Part shown: piece by piece, positions 46,755 to 57,008 of the stretch | Position numbering within the stretch: position 1 is the first letter of the stretch | How the letters are laid out: each line of letters starts with the position of its first letter | NCBI RefSeq assembly: GCF_017303375.1 | Contig: NZ_JAFKOH010000001.1 | Location: 372,001-436,000 of the forward strand | DNA: 64,000 nucleotides | DNA from: Bacillus sp. NTK074B | Lineage (GTDB): Bacteria > Bacillota > Bacilli > Bacillales > Bacillaceae_B | Direction of reading: 5' to 3' | Position numbers and translations under genes: made by a program | The notes under the pieces: generated by a model | Database searches by the model: none | What the model was told of the DNA's origin: nothing | Seen by the model: the letters and a program-made list of their open reading frames with translations, nothing else

Positions 46755-46897
46755 TTCTTCCAGCCCTTCCTATATGTAAAAATTCTTTCTAACTCTTCTC
46801 TGATACCTTTTTATTAAATATAAGAATGAGGTAGATTCATCCTGTTTCCTCTCTTATCATTTTATAGAATTCTTCAAGGATAATCTAGCCATAAGTA

Positions 46898-46926
46898 AAG
46901 AGAGGAAATCTTTCCCTCTCTTTGCT
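46898..46926 (-). terminator. Terminator of yqgE
   Basis: AAAGAGAGGAAA and TTTCCCTCTCTTT pair closely; U run on the minus strand is short. Confidence 0.65.
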
Positions 46927-46935
46927 TTATGTTCC

Positions 46936-48150
46936 TTATAAAGGCAAAACGACCTTTCGTATAAATATATAGATCAGCGTATGTCCCGCCCCAAGAATTA
47001 ACAGTAAGATGGGGATGCTTTCTTCCTGGTTGAAGAGGGTCACCGCTACGATGAAAGAAAGGACCGATACGATCCTGCCGAGGTTCAAGAAAATCTCTCT
47101 AACCACGATATACTCGATTCTCATTTCAGCTGCATTCCATCCTGTCCCAATGACATCATAGGTCATAGAAATATAAGGCACCAGCAAAATGGGATAGGCA
47201 ATGGCAATGACTCCAGCATAAAGCAATAATTTCGTATAAGTTACATCAAATACGATGAGGAATATTGCCAGATACAAGAGGATTCCCCCCAATAAAATAG
47301 CCCGTTTCCTCAAGGGTTTCTTTATGACTCTGGAAGCGACATAGTACCCGATAAAAGCTATACCCGAGTTGATCAGCCCGAAAGTACCGATGGCAAATTC
47401 ACTTCCAGTACTGATGAAGACAAAGACAGAAATGATAAAGATGAACGTCCCTTCCCTGAGACCCTGGAAAAAGTGGGCATTGGTGATGAGCCGCCAATTG
47501 TGATTGTGTTTTCTTTCTTCCAGAATCCTAAGGAATAAGTACCTCCCTGAAGCCGGTCGCCTTTTGAGGAAGAAGCTCATGACCACTGCGAGGGAAAATA
47601 ATAAAAGAGAGATTCCAAATACAATGGTATACCCTTTAAAGGAAGCAAACCTTGAAATGATGAATCCGGCAAGAATCGGTCCGATCATGCCTCCCGCTGA
47701 AGTCAATGTACCAAGGAACCCATTGAAAAAATCCCTCGTCTCAGGTTCAGTGATTTCAAATGTCAGAACATTGAAGGCCAACCAGTAGAAGCCATATCCA
47801 ATTCCAAGGAGCGCACCCAATACGACAAGAAAATTTTCTGCCGATTCTCCAAATGCAAGGACGGATATGTAAAAGAGAGCCAAAAAAATAACACCGAAGC
47901 GTAATACGATCACCCGGTCCACTTTCTTAGCCAGTCTTCCAGCTAAGATAAATGTCAAAGGCTGAAAGATGACCACGGTTAAATTATAAACCCCTAAATC
48001 AATGAATTCACCTGTCTGCTTCCACAGGTAAATGTTCACAAAGGTGTTGGAGAGAGCAATACTCAATGAGTACAATCCTCCGATTAACAGGAGCAAAGTG
48101 AGATCTTTCGTTAAATCAATATCGCCTAATACCTTTTTATAGCTACTCAT
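46936..48150 (-). CDS. yqgE: MFS transporter YqgE
   Basis: The 404-residue protein has about 12 membrane helices and an MFS loop 2-3 of the type AGRLAKKVDRV. It corresponds by position and length to B. subtilis YqgE, a transporter with unknown substrate. GGGGAG precedes the ATG. It lies between pbpA and sodA. Confidence 0.87.
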   Translation of the reverse strand: MSSYKKVLGDIDLTKDLTLLLLIGGLYSLSIALSNTFVNIYLWKQTGEFIDLGVYNLTVVIFQPLTFILAGRLAKKVDRVIVLRFGVIFLALFYISVLAFGESAENFLVVLGALLGIGYGFYWLAFNVLTFEITEPETRDFFNGFLGTLTSAGGMIGPILAGFIISRFASFKGYTIVFGISLLLFSLAVVMSFFLKRRPASGRYLFLRILEERKHNHNWRLITNAHFFQGLREGTFIFIISVFVFISTGSEFAIGTFGLINSGIAFIGYYVASRVIKKPLRKRAILLGGILLYLAIFLIVFDVTYTKLLLYAGVIAIAYPILLVPYISMTYDVIGTGWNAAEMRIEYIVVREIFLNLGRIVSVLSFIVAVTLFNQEESIPILLLILGAGHTLIYIFIRKVVLPL

Positions 48151-48207
48151 GTGAAAAACTCCCCTTTAACGTACCCCTATCTTTTGAAAAAGGGAAGAAA
48201 CTTATAC

Positions 48208-48243
48208 AAAAAAAAGAGAGGTTCTTAAAAGAACCCCTCTTCC
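48208..48243 (-). terminator. Terminator of sodA
   Basis: GAAGAGGGGTTCTT and AAGAACCTCTCTT pair with few mismatches; the minus strand ends in eight U. Confidence 0.85.
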
Positions 48244-48255
48244 GGAAAGCTTACA

Positions 48256-48864
48256 TTATTTAGCAGCTGAATAACGCTTAGCTACTTCATCCCAGTTTAC
48301 AACGTTCCAGAATGAACTGATGTAATCGGGACGACGATTTTGATAGTTAAGGTAGTAAGCATGCTCCCAAACGTCAAGGCCTAAAACAGGAGTTTTACCT
48401 TCCATTAGAGGACTGTCCTGATTTGGCGTGCTTGTTACTTCTAATTCACCGTTGTTTACTACAAGCCAAGCCCAGCCTGAGCCAAAGCGTGTTGCAGCCG
48501 CATTTGCGAATTCTTCTTTAAATGAATCGAAGCTTCCGAATTTTGAAGAGATGGCATCTGCTAATTCTCCAGATGGAGCGCCTCCACCATTCGGTGATAG
48601 TACCGTCCAGAATAGAGAGTGATTAGCGTGACCGCCACCATTATTGCGGACTGCCGTACGAGCACCTTCAGGAACTGCGTCTAAGTTAGAAACAAGATCT
48701 TCAATTGATTTGCTTAATAAATCGTCGTGTCCTTGAAGTGCATCATTTACTTTGGTCACGTATGCGTTATGGTGTTTTGTGTGATGGATGTTCATTGTTT
48801 CCTTGTCGATATGAGGTTCTAATGCATCATATGCGTAAGGTAATTGCGGTAATTCGTAAGCCAT
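48256..48864 (-). CDS. sodA: Superoxide dismutase (Mn)
   Basis: It removes superoxide. The 202-residue enzyme has the metal ligands His (MNIHHTKHH), His (NHSLFW), Asp and His (LDVWEHAYY), and the Mn-type GGGG segment before APSGEL. AGGGAGG precedes the ATG. It is monocistronic with a promoter TTGAAC-N17-TAATCT. Confidence 0.97.
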   Translation of the reverse strand: MAYELPQLPYAYDALEPHIDKETMNIHHTKHHNAYVTKVNDALQGHDDLLSKSIEDLVSNLDAVPEGARTAVRNNGGGHANHSLFWTVLSPNGGGAPSGELADAISSKFGSFDSFKEEFANAAATRFGSGWAWLVVNNGELEVTSTPNQDSPLMEGKTPVLGLDVWEHAYYLNYQNRRPDYISSFWNVVNWDEVAKRYSAAK

Positions 48865-48923
48865 AATAAATTCCTCCCTATGTATAGTTTCCTGAATAGT
48901 TATATTCAGGTCGTTTCAGTATA

Positions 48924-48952
48924 AGATTACCAAAACAACTATAGCTGTTCAA
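48924..48952 (-). promoter_or_regulatory. Sigma-A promoter of sodA
   Basis: TTGAAC (48947-48952), 17 bp, TAATCT (48924-48929) lie 60 bp before the sodA start. Confidence 0.65.
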
Positions 48953-49187
48953 ATATTTTGCCTTCAATCTCTTACTTTTTTCGTACAAGAATAAAATACC
49001 CTATTTTCTGCTGACTAGTCATTTGAATATTATTTTGTCATTTTTTTATTAAGAGGAGTGGTTCATTCGGCTCCAGCTCCTCGCTTTACCTGCGATCTAT
49101 TGCTACTCCCTCAGCAATCGAGCACACAGATCGGATCACCAAAAGGTTAATGTCTTACATGCTTCCCACGTAGTCTGCACATAGGAA
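48953..49187. other. sodA-yqgC spacer
   Basis: No gene is seen. The part 49040-49160 is GC-richer than its surroundings (CGGCTCCAGCTCCTCG) and may be a decayed interspersed repeat. Confidence 0.35.
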
Positions 49188-49667
49188 TTAAATAACCCAG
49201 AAGAAATAGATCGCCATTACAACTTGAATGAATCCTTTTGTGAATACGCTTGAGATGAAGCCTATCACCGATCCTATTCCAACTTTGACTGCAGTCTTCA
49301 GGTTAGACCGATGGACGAACCACTCCCCAATCACAGCTCCAAGGAAGGGACCAATCAATATTCCTGCGACAGGTATGACGAATGGACCTAACAGCAGTCC
49401 AATGGTACTTCCCCATACCCCTGCCTTCGTTCCCCCGAATTTTTTCACTCCGATCAGGTTCGCCATATAATCTGCTCCGAACAATAAGGACACAAAGAGG
49501 ATCTGTACAGTCCAGAACAGCCAGCTGAAGGGCTCAAAGCTGAAAAACACTCCATACAACAGAAAGCTGCCTACTAAAAATACGACACTTGGCAAGATTG
49601 GATACACCAGGCCGACAAAAGATAAAATCATGAGTATCATAATGATGCTCCAGTAAATGATCTCCAC
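49188..49667 (-). CDS. yqgC: DUF456 membrane protein YqgC
   Basis: The GTG at 49665-49667 follows GAGGTG by 7 nt and gives 159 residues. Four to five membrane helices with glycine-rich loops (GGTKAGVWGSTIGLLLGPF) are typical of DUF456. It matches YqgC of B. subtilis, which also lies upstream of sodA. Function unknown. Confidence 0.87.
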   Translation of the reverse strand: MEIIYWSIIMILMILSFVGLVYPILPSVVFLVGSFLLYGVFFSFEPFSWLFWTVQILFVSLLFGADYMANLIGVKKFGGTKAGVWGSTIGLLLGPFVIPVAGILIGPFLGAVIGEWFVHRSNLKTAVKVGIGSVIGFISSVFTKGFIQVVMAIYFFWVI

Positions 49668-49698
49668 GTTTCAACACCTCATTTCGAGTATAAAAAAA

Positions 49699-49736
49699 TC
49701 TGACCCCTTTGACAATGATCAAAGAGGTCAGAAAAA
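49699..49736 (-). terminator. Terminator of the Na/Pi cotransporter gene
   Basis: CTGACCTCTTTGA and TCAAAGGGGTCAG pair; the minus strand ends in seven U. Confidence 0.8.
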
Positions 49737-49745
49737 GGAATTTAT

Positions 49746-51374
49746 TTATTCTACTCCCAACACCGCTTCTGCAATGTTGACTGCGTGATCCCCTATACGC
49801 TCCAGGTTACTGATGATATCTACGTAGACGATACCTGCTTGTCCCGAACACTTACCTTCGTTTAAACGAAGAATATGCTGTTTGCGAAGTTTACGTTCCA
49901 TTTTATCTATTTGATCTTCTTTCTCAGCTACTTCCCTGGCAATTGCCGTATCATTCAGGTCTAATGACTGAATAGCCTTTTCCACTGTCTCAATAGTCAA
50001 ATTGAACATGACTTCAAGATCGGACATGGCATCATCGGTGATTTTCACCTTGTTCGCTTGTTGGTATTCTACTAATTCAACAATGTTTTCAAAATGGTCA
50101 CCCACCCGTTCAATATCCCGAACCGTATCCATCAGGATTGAATGGCGCTCAGATTCAGATTCCGAAAGGGAAGCAGAAGATAGATCCACGAGATAGTTCG
50201 TAATTTTCTTATCGAGATTGTTGATGGCACCTTCAATTTGATAAGCTGCCTCAGCATTTTTTGAACTCTTTGTCTTCAGGAATTCATTCGTTTCCTGTAA
50301 TCCCTTTACCGAAAATGCCCCCATCCGAAGAACTTCTTCTTTTGCCTGTCCGAGTGCAATGGATGGAGATTGTTCAATAAACACAGGATCTAAATGTTTA
50401 GAATTATAATCGACAATGGAGTCCTGACCAGGTATTAACTTCGTTACAATCACCGCTAATACGGCGATAAACGGAAATTGAATGATTGTATTTGTTATAT
50501 TGAATGTACCATGAGCGAATGCAATGGTCATAGGCTCATTGAGATTGAATGTGGTTTGTAGAAGGACTACAAATTTAGAGAAAAACGGCAATATAATCAA
50601 GAATATTGTTGTTCCGATTAAGTTAAACAGTACATGGACCGCCGCTGCACGTCTTGCCGCAACCGATGCACCAAGTGCTGCCAGAACTGCAGTAATGGTT
50701 GTACCGATGTTATCCCCGAATAAAATAGGTAATCCTGCTTGTAAATCAACCAGGTTAGAACTGTACAGTTCCTGAAGGATACCAATCGTTGCAGATGAAC
50801 TTTGTACAACGACAGTGAACAATGTACCAACCACAACACCAAGAATCGGATTATCACTCATACTAACGGTCAAATCATGGAATGCTTCCAGTGAGCGCAG
50901 AGGTTTCATTCCTCCCCCCATTAGCTCCAGCCCGTAAAACAATGCACCAAAACCAAAGATCATTTGACCAAAGTTATGGATTTTCTTATTCTTGAAGAAA
51001 AATAACAGAATGGTACCAACGGCAATGATCGGGAGTGCATATTCCCCTATGTCAACACCAATGATAAATGCTGTTACTGTTGTACCGATATTGGCACCCA
51101 TAATGACACCGATTGATTGTCTGAGGGTCATAAACCCGGCACTTACCAGCCCGACAACGATAACCGTCGTCCCACTACTCGACTGAATCAGGACCGTTAC
51201 GAAAACACCCGCCAGAACACCCATGAATGGATTAGTCGTGAACTTATCCAGAATTTCCTTCAGGCGTTCACCGGCAGACTTCTGAAGTCCGTCCCCCATA
51301 TACTTTATCCCAAAGAGGAAAATACCCAATCCTCCAAAGAACTGAAACAACATTTCTTGCCAATTTAATTCCAT
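49746..51374 (-). CDS. Na/Pi cotransporter with PhoU-like domain
   Basis: The ATG at 51372-51374, behind AGGGGTTG, gives 542 residues. Two inverted repeats carry the QSSS motif (VLIQSSSGTT and VVQSSSATI), the substrate site of type II Na/Pi transporters; eight or so membrane helices span 1-310. The C-terminal cytosolic part has two PhoU-like helices bundles with RDIERVGDHFENI and SNLERIGDHAVNI. It moves phosphate with sodium and is likely gated by its PhoU part. Direction of transport is not given by the sequence. Confidence 0.91.
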   Translation of the reverse strand: MELNWQEMLFQFFGGLGIFLFGIKYMGDGLQKSAGERLKEILDKFTTNPFMGVLAGVFVTVLIQSSSGTTVIVVGLVSAGFMTLRQSIGVIMGANIGTTVTAFIIGVDIGEYALPIIAVGTILLFFFKNKKIHNFGQMIFGFGALFYGLELMGGGMKPLRSLEAFHDLTVSMSDNPILGVVVGTLFTVVVQSSSATIGILQELYSSNLVDLQAGLPILFGDNIGTTITAVLAALGASVAARRAAAVHVLFNLIGTTIFLIILPFFSKFVVLLQTTFNLNEPMTIAFAHGTFNITNTIIQFPFIAVLAVIVTKLIPGQDSIVDYNSKHLDPVFIEQSPSIALGQAKEEVLRMGAFSVKGLQETNEFLKTKSSKNAEAAYQIEGAINNLDKKITNYLVDLSSASLSESESERHSILMDTVRDIERVGDHFENIVELVEYQQANKVKITDDAMSDLEVMFNLTIETVEKAIQSLDLNDTAIAREVAEKEDQIDKMERKLRKQHILRLNEGKCSGQAGIVYVDIISNLERIGDHAVNIAEAVLGVE

Positions 51375-51616
51375 CTTTTCAACCCCTACATATATTTTCG
51401 ACATTAAACAACAAAAACCCCATATCATTTTTAATATATAATGGAGCTTACGTAAATACTTTTTACCCCAAATTTACAATAGGTTAATAAAACTCGCCTT
51501 TTATTACAATAATATTACAAATGATAATAATTCTAATTTTTTCAGGGTCTATACTTGATGATGCATAAAGACAAGCATAAAATAGATAGAGTGTGCAAGA
51601 AAGGAGAAAGTTTCTA

Positions 51617-52390
51617 ATGAATGTATTTCAGCAATTGTATAAAAGTATCTATTCCCCAAAAGATATTGCAAAATTCCGGTTCCAGGGGATTGGTAAGACG
51701 ATTCGTTTCATTTTTCTGTTGGCACTTTTTTCTATCATCCCAACAGTCATACAATTTGTAGCATTTACAGGCAATGCCCTCGATACCTTGAAGGAATCAG
51801 TCGATAAGGAACTTCCACCCTTTTCAATTAAAGACGGTTCCTTATCTTCTGAACAGTCAAAATCGATGACGATTGAGAAAGACAACATGACGATCATCTT
51901 TGATGATACGGGCGAGATCAAAGAAGAGGACCTGGACAAACAGGATAATACCATTGCTTTCCTGAAACAGGATTTCGTTGTGATCAATCAGGGTAACGTT
52001 CAATCTTCCTCCTACTCTTTGTTTGGGGATACGGCCTTATCGAAAGAAGGCTTACTTGATTTGATGGATTCCCTCATTGCTTTGAAATGGATACTTATTC
52101 CCGTTGCCCTGTTTATCCTATTTCTGTTCACCTCGGGAATGACCTTCTTGAAAATAACCATTTTTGCTCTTATAGGCATTACGTTCGCAAATGTTCTTAA
52201 GAGAAATTTGCCATACCGTCAGAGCTTTAGGATCACAGCCTATTCAGCTACTGTTTCTACGTTATTTTTTACCCTTATGGAATTATTGCAAACCAAGATT
52301 CCCGCTGCTCCCATATTGGATTGGTTTGTGATTACCATTATCCTTTATTTAGTAGTGAAAGAAATTCCTCAAAGGAAAATACGTCATTAA
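51617..52390 (+). CDS. yqgB: DUF1189 membrane protein YqgB
   Basis: The ATG at 51617, after GAAAGGAGAAAG, gives 257 residues. One helix near 30-45, an extracytoplasmic part (50-150) and four helices after 155 fit DUF1189. It is the YqgB counterpart. Function unknown. A GTG at 51593 is in frame but precedes the site. Confidence 0.84.
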   Translation: MNVFQQLYKSIYSPKDIAKFRFQGIGKTIRFIFLLALFSIIPTVIQFVAFTGNALDTLKESVDKELPPFSIKDGSLSSEQSKSMTIEKDNMTIIFDDTGEIKEEDLDKQDNTIAFLKQDFVVINQGNVQSSSYSLFGDTALSKEGLLDLMDSLIALKWILIPVALFILFLFTSGMTFLKITIFALIGITFANVLKRNLPYRQSFRITAYSATVSTLFFTLMELLQTKIPAAPILDWFVITIILYLVVKEIPQRKIRH

Positions 52391-52391
52391 A

Positions 52392-52429
52392 CAACATCCC
52401 CGTCACTCTAACGGGGATGTTGTTTTAAT
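52392..52429. terminator. Bidirectional terminator yqgB / MFS gene
   Basis: ACATCCCCGT and ACGGGGATGT pair around CACTCTA and are followed by T. Confidence 0.82.
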
Positions 52430-52434
52430 AGCGA

Positions 52435-53610
52435 CTATTGAATCTCAGGCTGAACCTCTTTTGACCTTAAAGAAAGAAATTTATATAGAAAGATGTTGAA
52501 TAATGAAAAGAAAAATGCAATCACGTACATCTGTTCAAGGTCTTCCCTCCATAAGTCAAAGGCAATCGGCCCCAACGCCACACCACTAAACCGTACCGCT
52601 CCATAAAGACTGACAACAAGCCCTCTATCTTGTTCCCGAACGCTCCCGGTAATAAATGTATTGATGACTGGTAGAATCAAACCCAATCCCCCAAAGCTTA
52701 TCGTGATTAAAAACATCAGGAAGCCCAGTCCAGGAAACACGCTTAATAAGCCTAAAGGAATGGCCATCATCATCAAACCGAATTTTAAATACCTCCACCC
52801 CAATTCCTCACCAGTCTTCATCCTTTTCCCACACCAATAGGAACAAATCGTCATCGCACCCAGGGGGAAGATGAAAGTAAACCCTTTGAAAAATCCATCG
52901 ATTTGAAAAGTATTTTCAATATGGTAGGAAAGATAGAAGAGCATGCCGAATAATAAAAATAAGCCCGTTCCCCCAATCGTATATAGAGGAATCAATAAAC
53001 GTCCCTTTGACCGAAAGATAGCGGAGAATGATTGTTTATCCTTTTTCTGCTTAGGTTCTCTAGATTCAACCGTATATCGTAAACCGCCTAAAATCACGAT
53101 AGATATAAACGGGAACACCCAAAAGGACTGGTGCCAAAGAATAAGCTGAGCGATAGCTGCACCAGCAAGGGGAGCTGCTACCTTACCCATACCATTGAAA
53201 ACCTCCAAAGAGCCAAGCATCCGTGATCGTTCCTGTCCCTGATAAAGATCGCCAATCAACGCCATGGCAAGAGGTGTCGTCCCTGCCGCCCCAACACCTT
53301 GTAATCCTCTGCCGATCATAAAGAGACTGATATCCTCTCTGCTGAATATGCATACTACACTTCCCAGAATCATGATCCACAAGGAAATGCTTATCAATCG
53401 CTTTCTCCCATAACGATCCGACAGTACACCTGTAAATGGAATGACCAGTGCCGCCGGTATCGTAAATGAACTTAATATGAACCCTGACCAGCCGGACTTC
53501 AAATGCAAATCTGCTTCAATGTCGGGAATGATTGGAATGAGCATTGAGTTACCAAGCACCATCAATATAGGTAGTAAACCAATCACAAATGGAAGAAGCT
53601 TATCCCGCAT
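52435..53610 (-). CDS. MFS drug/metabolite exporter (DHA1 type)
   Basis: The 391-residue protein has 12 membrane helices, the MFS motif A GVLSDRYGRKRLIS in loop 2-3, and motif C-like GAAIAQL region in helix 5. It resembles DHA1 multidrug or metabolite exporters. It stands where B. subtilis has yqgA/yqfZ and converges on yqgB. Substrate unknown. Confidence 0.87.
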   Translation of the reverse strand: MRDKLLPFVIGLLPILMVLGNSMLIPIIPDIEADLHLKSGWSGFILSSFTIPAALVIPFTGVLSDRYGRKRLISISLWIMILGSVVCIFSREDISLFMIGRGLQGVGAAGTTPLAMALIGDLYQGQERSRMLGSLEVFNGMGKVAAPLAGAAIAQLILWHQSFWVFPFISIVILGGLRYTVESREPKQKKDKQSFSAIFRSKGRLLIPLYTIGGTGLFLLFGMLFYLSYHIENTFQIDGFFKGFTFIFPLGAMTICSYWCGKRMKTGEELGWRYLKFGLMMMAIPLGLLSVFPGLGFLMFLITISFGGLGLILPVINTFITGSVREQDRGLVVSLYGAVRFSGVALGPIAFDLWREDLEQMYVIAFFFSLFNIFLYKFLSLRSKEVQPEIQ

Positions 53611-53668
53611 AAATTCACAACTCCTTCAACGACCATTCATACATCAAACTAATCGGGAGGAAAAATGG

Positions 53669-54040
53669 ATGAAAAGAATGGCTATATTCATTGGTATTAT
53701 CATTCTTCTATACAGCGTTTATTATGATTTAAATAATGGGACGTTAAAGCTCCTGTATAAAGAAGCGACCGTGGCAAACTCAGCTCCACGCGTGAATGTA
53801 AATCAAACAAAGCCTTCTACCCCTGTTGAAGGAGTACGAGAACGGGATACTTCTTCTCTTCCTTATGTAGAAATGGAAGTAAAGCCAGGTGATACAGTGC
53901 TGAGCCTGGTAGAGGACCTTATAGATGGGTCCATTCCTGTTTCCATTGATAGGGTCATCACTGACTTTGAAAAATTGAATGATCTCCCTCCGGCGAAAAT
54001 ACAGATAGGAAAGACGTATAAAATACCGAATTATCAATAA
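53669..54040 (+). CDS. yqfZ: LysM-like membrane-anchored protein YqfZ
   Basis: The ATG at 53669, 8 nt after GGGAGG, gives 123 residues: one membrane helix (about 4-20), a linker, and a LysM-like domain starting VKPGDTVLSLVEDL. It matches YqfZ, a sporulation-associated LysM protein in B. subtilis. It overlaps no neighbour and precedes ispG. Confidence 0.83.
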   Translation: MKRMAIFIGIIILLYSVYYDLNNGTLKLLYKEATVANSAPRVNVNQTKPSTPVEGVRERDTSSLPYVEMEVKPGDTVLSLVEDLIDGSIPVSIDRVITDFEKLNDLPPAKIQIGKTYKIPNYQ

Positions 54041-54156
54041 TCCTGCAAGGCGAAAATAACACCTATTTCTTGTCATTTCACATAAAACACTGTTACAATA
54101 GCTTCATATTACTTATAATGAAACTTTGAGAACCTTTCTAAAGGAGCGAATTACAC

Positions 54157-55272
54157 TTGAGTGAAATTATACATCGTTCAAAAACACGTCCGGTCAAAGT
54201 CGGAGATTTAACTATTGGCGGTAATAACGAAGTTGTCATCCAAAGCATGACAACTACCAAAACGCATGACGTTGAAGCAACGGTTAAGGAAATTCACCGT
54301 CTTGAAGAAGCAGGATGTCAGGTTGTGCGCGTCGCTTGTCCAGATGAACGGGCTGCAAACGCCATTGCTGACATCAAAAAGCAAATCAATATCCCACTTG
54401 TTGTCGATATACATTTTGATTATAAACTAGCCTTAAAAGCCATTGAAGGCGGTGCTGATAAAATCCGGATCAATCCTGGAAACATCGGGCGCCGTGAAAA
54501 AGTGGAGGCTGTCGTCAAAGCAGCGAAAGAAAAAGGTATTCCAATTCGAATCGGTGTAAATGCAGGAAGCCTGGAAAGAAAGATCCTGGAGAAGTACGGA
54601 TACCCAACAGCTGATGGGATGGTCGAAAGTGCCCTTCATCATATTAAGATCCTGGAGGACCTTGATTTCCATGACATCATCGTTTCCATGAAGGCTTCAG
54701 ATGTAAATTTAGCGATTGAGGCCTACACGAAAGCAGCGAAGGCGTTTGACTACCCTCTTCACCTCGGGATCACCGAATCAGGCACCCTGTTTGCAGGGAC
54801 TGTAAAGAGTGCAGCAGGTCTTGGGGCCATTCTTAGCCTCGGGATCGGTAATACAGTTCGTATATCATTGAGCGCTGACCCTGTCGAAGAAGTGAAGGTC
54901 GCAAGAGAATTGTTAAAATCATTTGGATTAGCATCCAATGCAGCTACACTTATCTCTTGCCCTACATGCGGCCGTATCGAAATCGATCTTATTTCAATTG
55001 CCAATGAAGTGGAAGAATACATTTCAACTATTAAAGCACCGATCAAAGTGGCCGTCCTTGGATGTGCAGTGAACGGTCCTGGTGAAGCCAGAGAGGCCGA
55101 CATCGGTATTGCCGGCGCCCGTGGGGAAGGACTCCTCTTCCGCAAAGGAAAAACGGTCCGTAAAGTACCTGAGGAAACCATGGTTGAAGAATTAAAGAAA
55201 GAAATCGACAAGATTGCAGAAGAATACTTCGCTAAGCAGGAAGCTGAAAAGAAAGAACAGGAGCAAGTATAA
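54157..55272 (+). CDS. ispG: 4-hydroxy-3-methylbut-2-enyl-diphosphate synthase IspG
   Basis: IspG makes HMBPP in the MEP isoprenoid pathway using a 4Fe-4S cluster. The 371-residue protein has a TIM-barrel start VQSMTTT-type ([12 protein letters not shown]), the cluster ligands CPTCGR and [11 protein letters not shown], and a lysine-rich tail. TTG at 54157 is the start, 8 nt after AAAGGAG. A terminator follows. Confidence 0.95.
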   Translation: MSEIIHRSKTRPVKVGDLTIGGNNEVVIQSMTTTKTHDVEATVKEIHRLEEAGCQVVRVACPDERAANAIADIKKQINIPLVVDIHFDYKLALKAIEGGADKIRINPGNIGRREKVEAVVKAAKEKGIPIRIGVNAGSLERKILEKYGYPTADGMVESALHHIKILEDLDFHDIIVSMKASDVNLAIEAYTKAAKAFDYPLHLGITESGTLFAGTVKSAAGLGAILSLGIGNTVRISLSADPVEEVKVARELLKSFGLASNAATLISCPTCGRIEIDLISIANEVEEYISTIKAPIKVAVLGCAVNGPGEAREADIGIAGARGEGLLFRKGKTVRKVPEETMVEELKKEIDKIAEEYFAKQEAEKKEQEQV

Positions 55273-55285
55273 TTCCATGTTTAAA

Positions 55286-55315
55286 GAGGGCTGATCATAG
55301 ATCAGCCCTCTTTTC
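55286..55315 (+). terminator. Terminator of ispG
   Basis: GAGGGCTGATC and GATCAGCCCTC pair perfectly around ATA and are followed by T. Confidence 0.88.
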
Positions 55316-55357
55316 TGGTTTCCTGAAACGCTCCTAATTTCAAGAAATCGAATTATT

Positions 55358-55741
55358 TTAAAAGAACGGCAGTACAAATAATCCTACGATTATCGATACG
55401 GCCCCAATTCCAATCGCCCAGGCACCAAGCATTTCTGCTCCACGGCGTCTTGCCACAAATCCAAGTACAATTCCTGCTGCCCCCATAATAACCGGGAGAA
55501 TAAATAAGGAAAGAATGGACAAGGCAAGTGCAGAGTATCCTAACACACGACCTGATGTTGTCGTATCTTCCACGGCATCATGTTCAAAGTCGCGGCTGAC
55601 ATTCATTGGAGCAGCAATTTCTGCTGCTGTTTCTTCGCGGTAATCATCTCTATCCACATCTGTTTCCGGATTGTCGTAATACACGTCGATATCTTGAAGA
55701 TTTCGATCAACGCTGTTTAATTCGCGTCGTTCATCACTCAT
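55358..55741 (-). CDS. yqfX: DUF4190-like membrane protein YqfX
   Basis: The ATG at 55739-55741, behind GAGGGA, gives 127 residues. The N-terminal 70 residues are acidic and disordered; two membrane helices follow (about 75-100 and 105-127) with an ARRRG loop. It matches YqfX in length and position. Function unknown. Confidence 0.83.
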   Translation of the reverse strand: MSDERRELNSVDRNLQDIDVYYDNPETDVDRDDYREETAAEIAAPMNVSRDFEHDAVEDTTTSGRVLGYSALALSILSLFILPVIMGAAGIVLGFVARRRGAEMLGAWAIGIGAVSIIVGLFVLPFF

Positions 55742-55945
55742 ACAGCAATCCCTCACTTTCTGTGTTTGGGAGCCTTCTTATTGTGTGTCAGTTCAGCTTT
55801 TTTACTATGCTAATCTTTGTCATTTTTGTTAGCTCGGTCATCCATTTTTATCAACCAGAAGAAGATTTATTTCCTTTAAGGTTATTTCTACGCGGGGAAT
55901 ATGATAAAATTGAAGGAGTTTTCATAAAGAGGAGCATGATAAAGA

Positions 55946-56515
55946 ATGAAACGTTTCGGAATTGATATCGATGGGACAGTCACGTCTCCAGAATCTTTAC
56001 TGCCTCACATAAATGATCATTTTAAATTAAATTTGACTTTACAGGACATCACACAATACGAACTGACCGAAGTTCTGAATATTTCACCTCAAACCTTTGG
56101 GAAATGGTTTAAAGAAGCAGAGCCGTCCATTTATAAAGAATCTCCCCTTGCCTCCGGTGCCAAGAAGATCCTGGATGAATGGAAAGAAAGACATGAGCTT
56201 TACTTTATCAGTGCCAGAAGATCGGATCTCATCCAGGTTACAAGGGATTGGTTCAATGCTAAGGACATCATGTATCACCATATTGAATTAATCGGATCAC
56301 ATGATAAAATTTCAACTGCTAAAAAACATGAAGTCGACATCTTCTTTGAAGATAAGCACGATAATGCCGTAGCCATATCAGAAGAACTCTCCATACCCGT
56401 TTTATTATTCAATACACCCTACAATCAAAAGCCGGTTCCCGATGGCGTCATCCGGGTGAATGATTGGCATGAAGCGGACACCTGGGTTCATAACTGGCTT
56501 CAAAATCAATCATAG
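55946..56515 (+). CDS. yqfW: HAD-family nucleotidase YqfW
   Basis: The 189-residue protein starts with the HAD motif DIDGTVT (Asp7, Asp9), followed by FISARRSDL (motif II) and FFEDKHDNA (motif IV). It fits the 5'-nucleotidase (NT5C/YqfW) group; the substrate may be a deoxynucleotide. GAGGAG lies 11 nt before the ATG. Confidence 0.87.
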   Translation: MKRFGIDIDGTVTSPESLLPHINDHFKLNLTLQDITQYELTEVLNISPQTFGKWFKEAEPSIYKESPLASGAKKILDEWKERHELYFISARRSDLIQVTRDWFNAKDIMYHHIELIGSHDKISTAKKHEVDIFFEDKHDNAVAISEELSIPVLLFNTPYNQKPVPDGVIRVNDWHEADTWVHNWLQNQS

Positions 56516-56516
56516 A

Positions 56517-56546
56517 AAAAAAGCCTCAGCATCTGAGGCTTTTTCT
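56517..56546. terminator. Bidirectional terminator yqfW / DUF1499 gene
   Basis: AAAAAGCCTCAG and CTGAGGCTTTTT form a perfect stem around CAT(C) with flanking A and T. Confidence 0.85.
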
Positions 56547-56907
56547 ATTGCTCATTAAAAATTGATTTAAATCGTTCCACACGGTTCCTGTTCACTTTAA
56601 AATCATAATATCCAAGACGAGAGCCCGATTTCATGTGCAAGAGGTTAGTGCTTTCATCAATGTGGATTTCCAGGTCATCCTTAAACTTCAACCATTTAGA
56701 GGTAAAGACCGCATGCACATAATGTGACTGTTCTTCCTGGATATCCACATGATCAAATTGATTCAAGGTCTTATGAATGCGTTCTTTCGTATCTTCAACA
56801 CTTCCCTTTATGGGAAGAGGTGCGATTCGATGATAGGATGTGAGATCGATGGTGCTCACGCAGTTTTTCTTATTCGTAGGACAGTGTGTAAATGGTACGG
56901 TTTCCAT
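56545..56907 (-). CDS. DUF1499 family protein
   Basis: The 120-residue soluble protein has the family marks NCVST near the N terminus, HYVHAVFTSKWLKFKDDLE and RLGYYDFKVNRNRVE. DUF1499 proteins are widespread and uncharacterised. AGGAG precedes the ATG. It is a single gene between yqfW and zur. Confidence 0.87.
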   Translation of the reverse strand: METVPFTHCPTNKKNCVSTIDLTSYHRIAPLPIKGSVEDTKERIHKTLNQFDHVDIQEEQSHYVHAVFTSKWLKFKDDLEIHIDESTNLLHMKSGSRLGYYDFKVNRNRVERFKSIFNEQ

Positions 56908-57008
56908 GGCTACATCTCCTCTTCATTCTATACAATATTTTTCCCCTTCTTTATGAATAGTTAAACACTTAGATGTAACCAGAGAAAAAAGAGACCCAGA
57001 AAGGATCT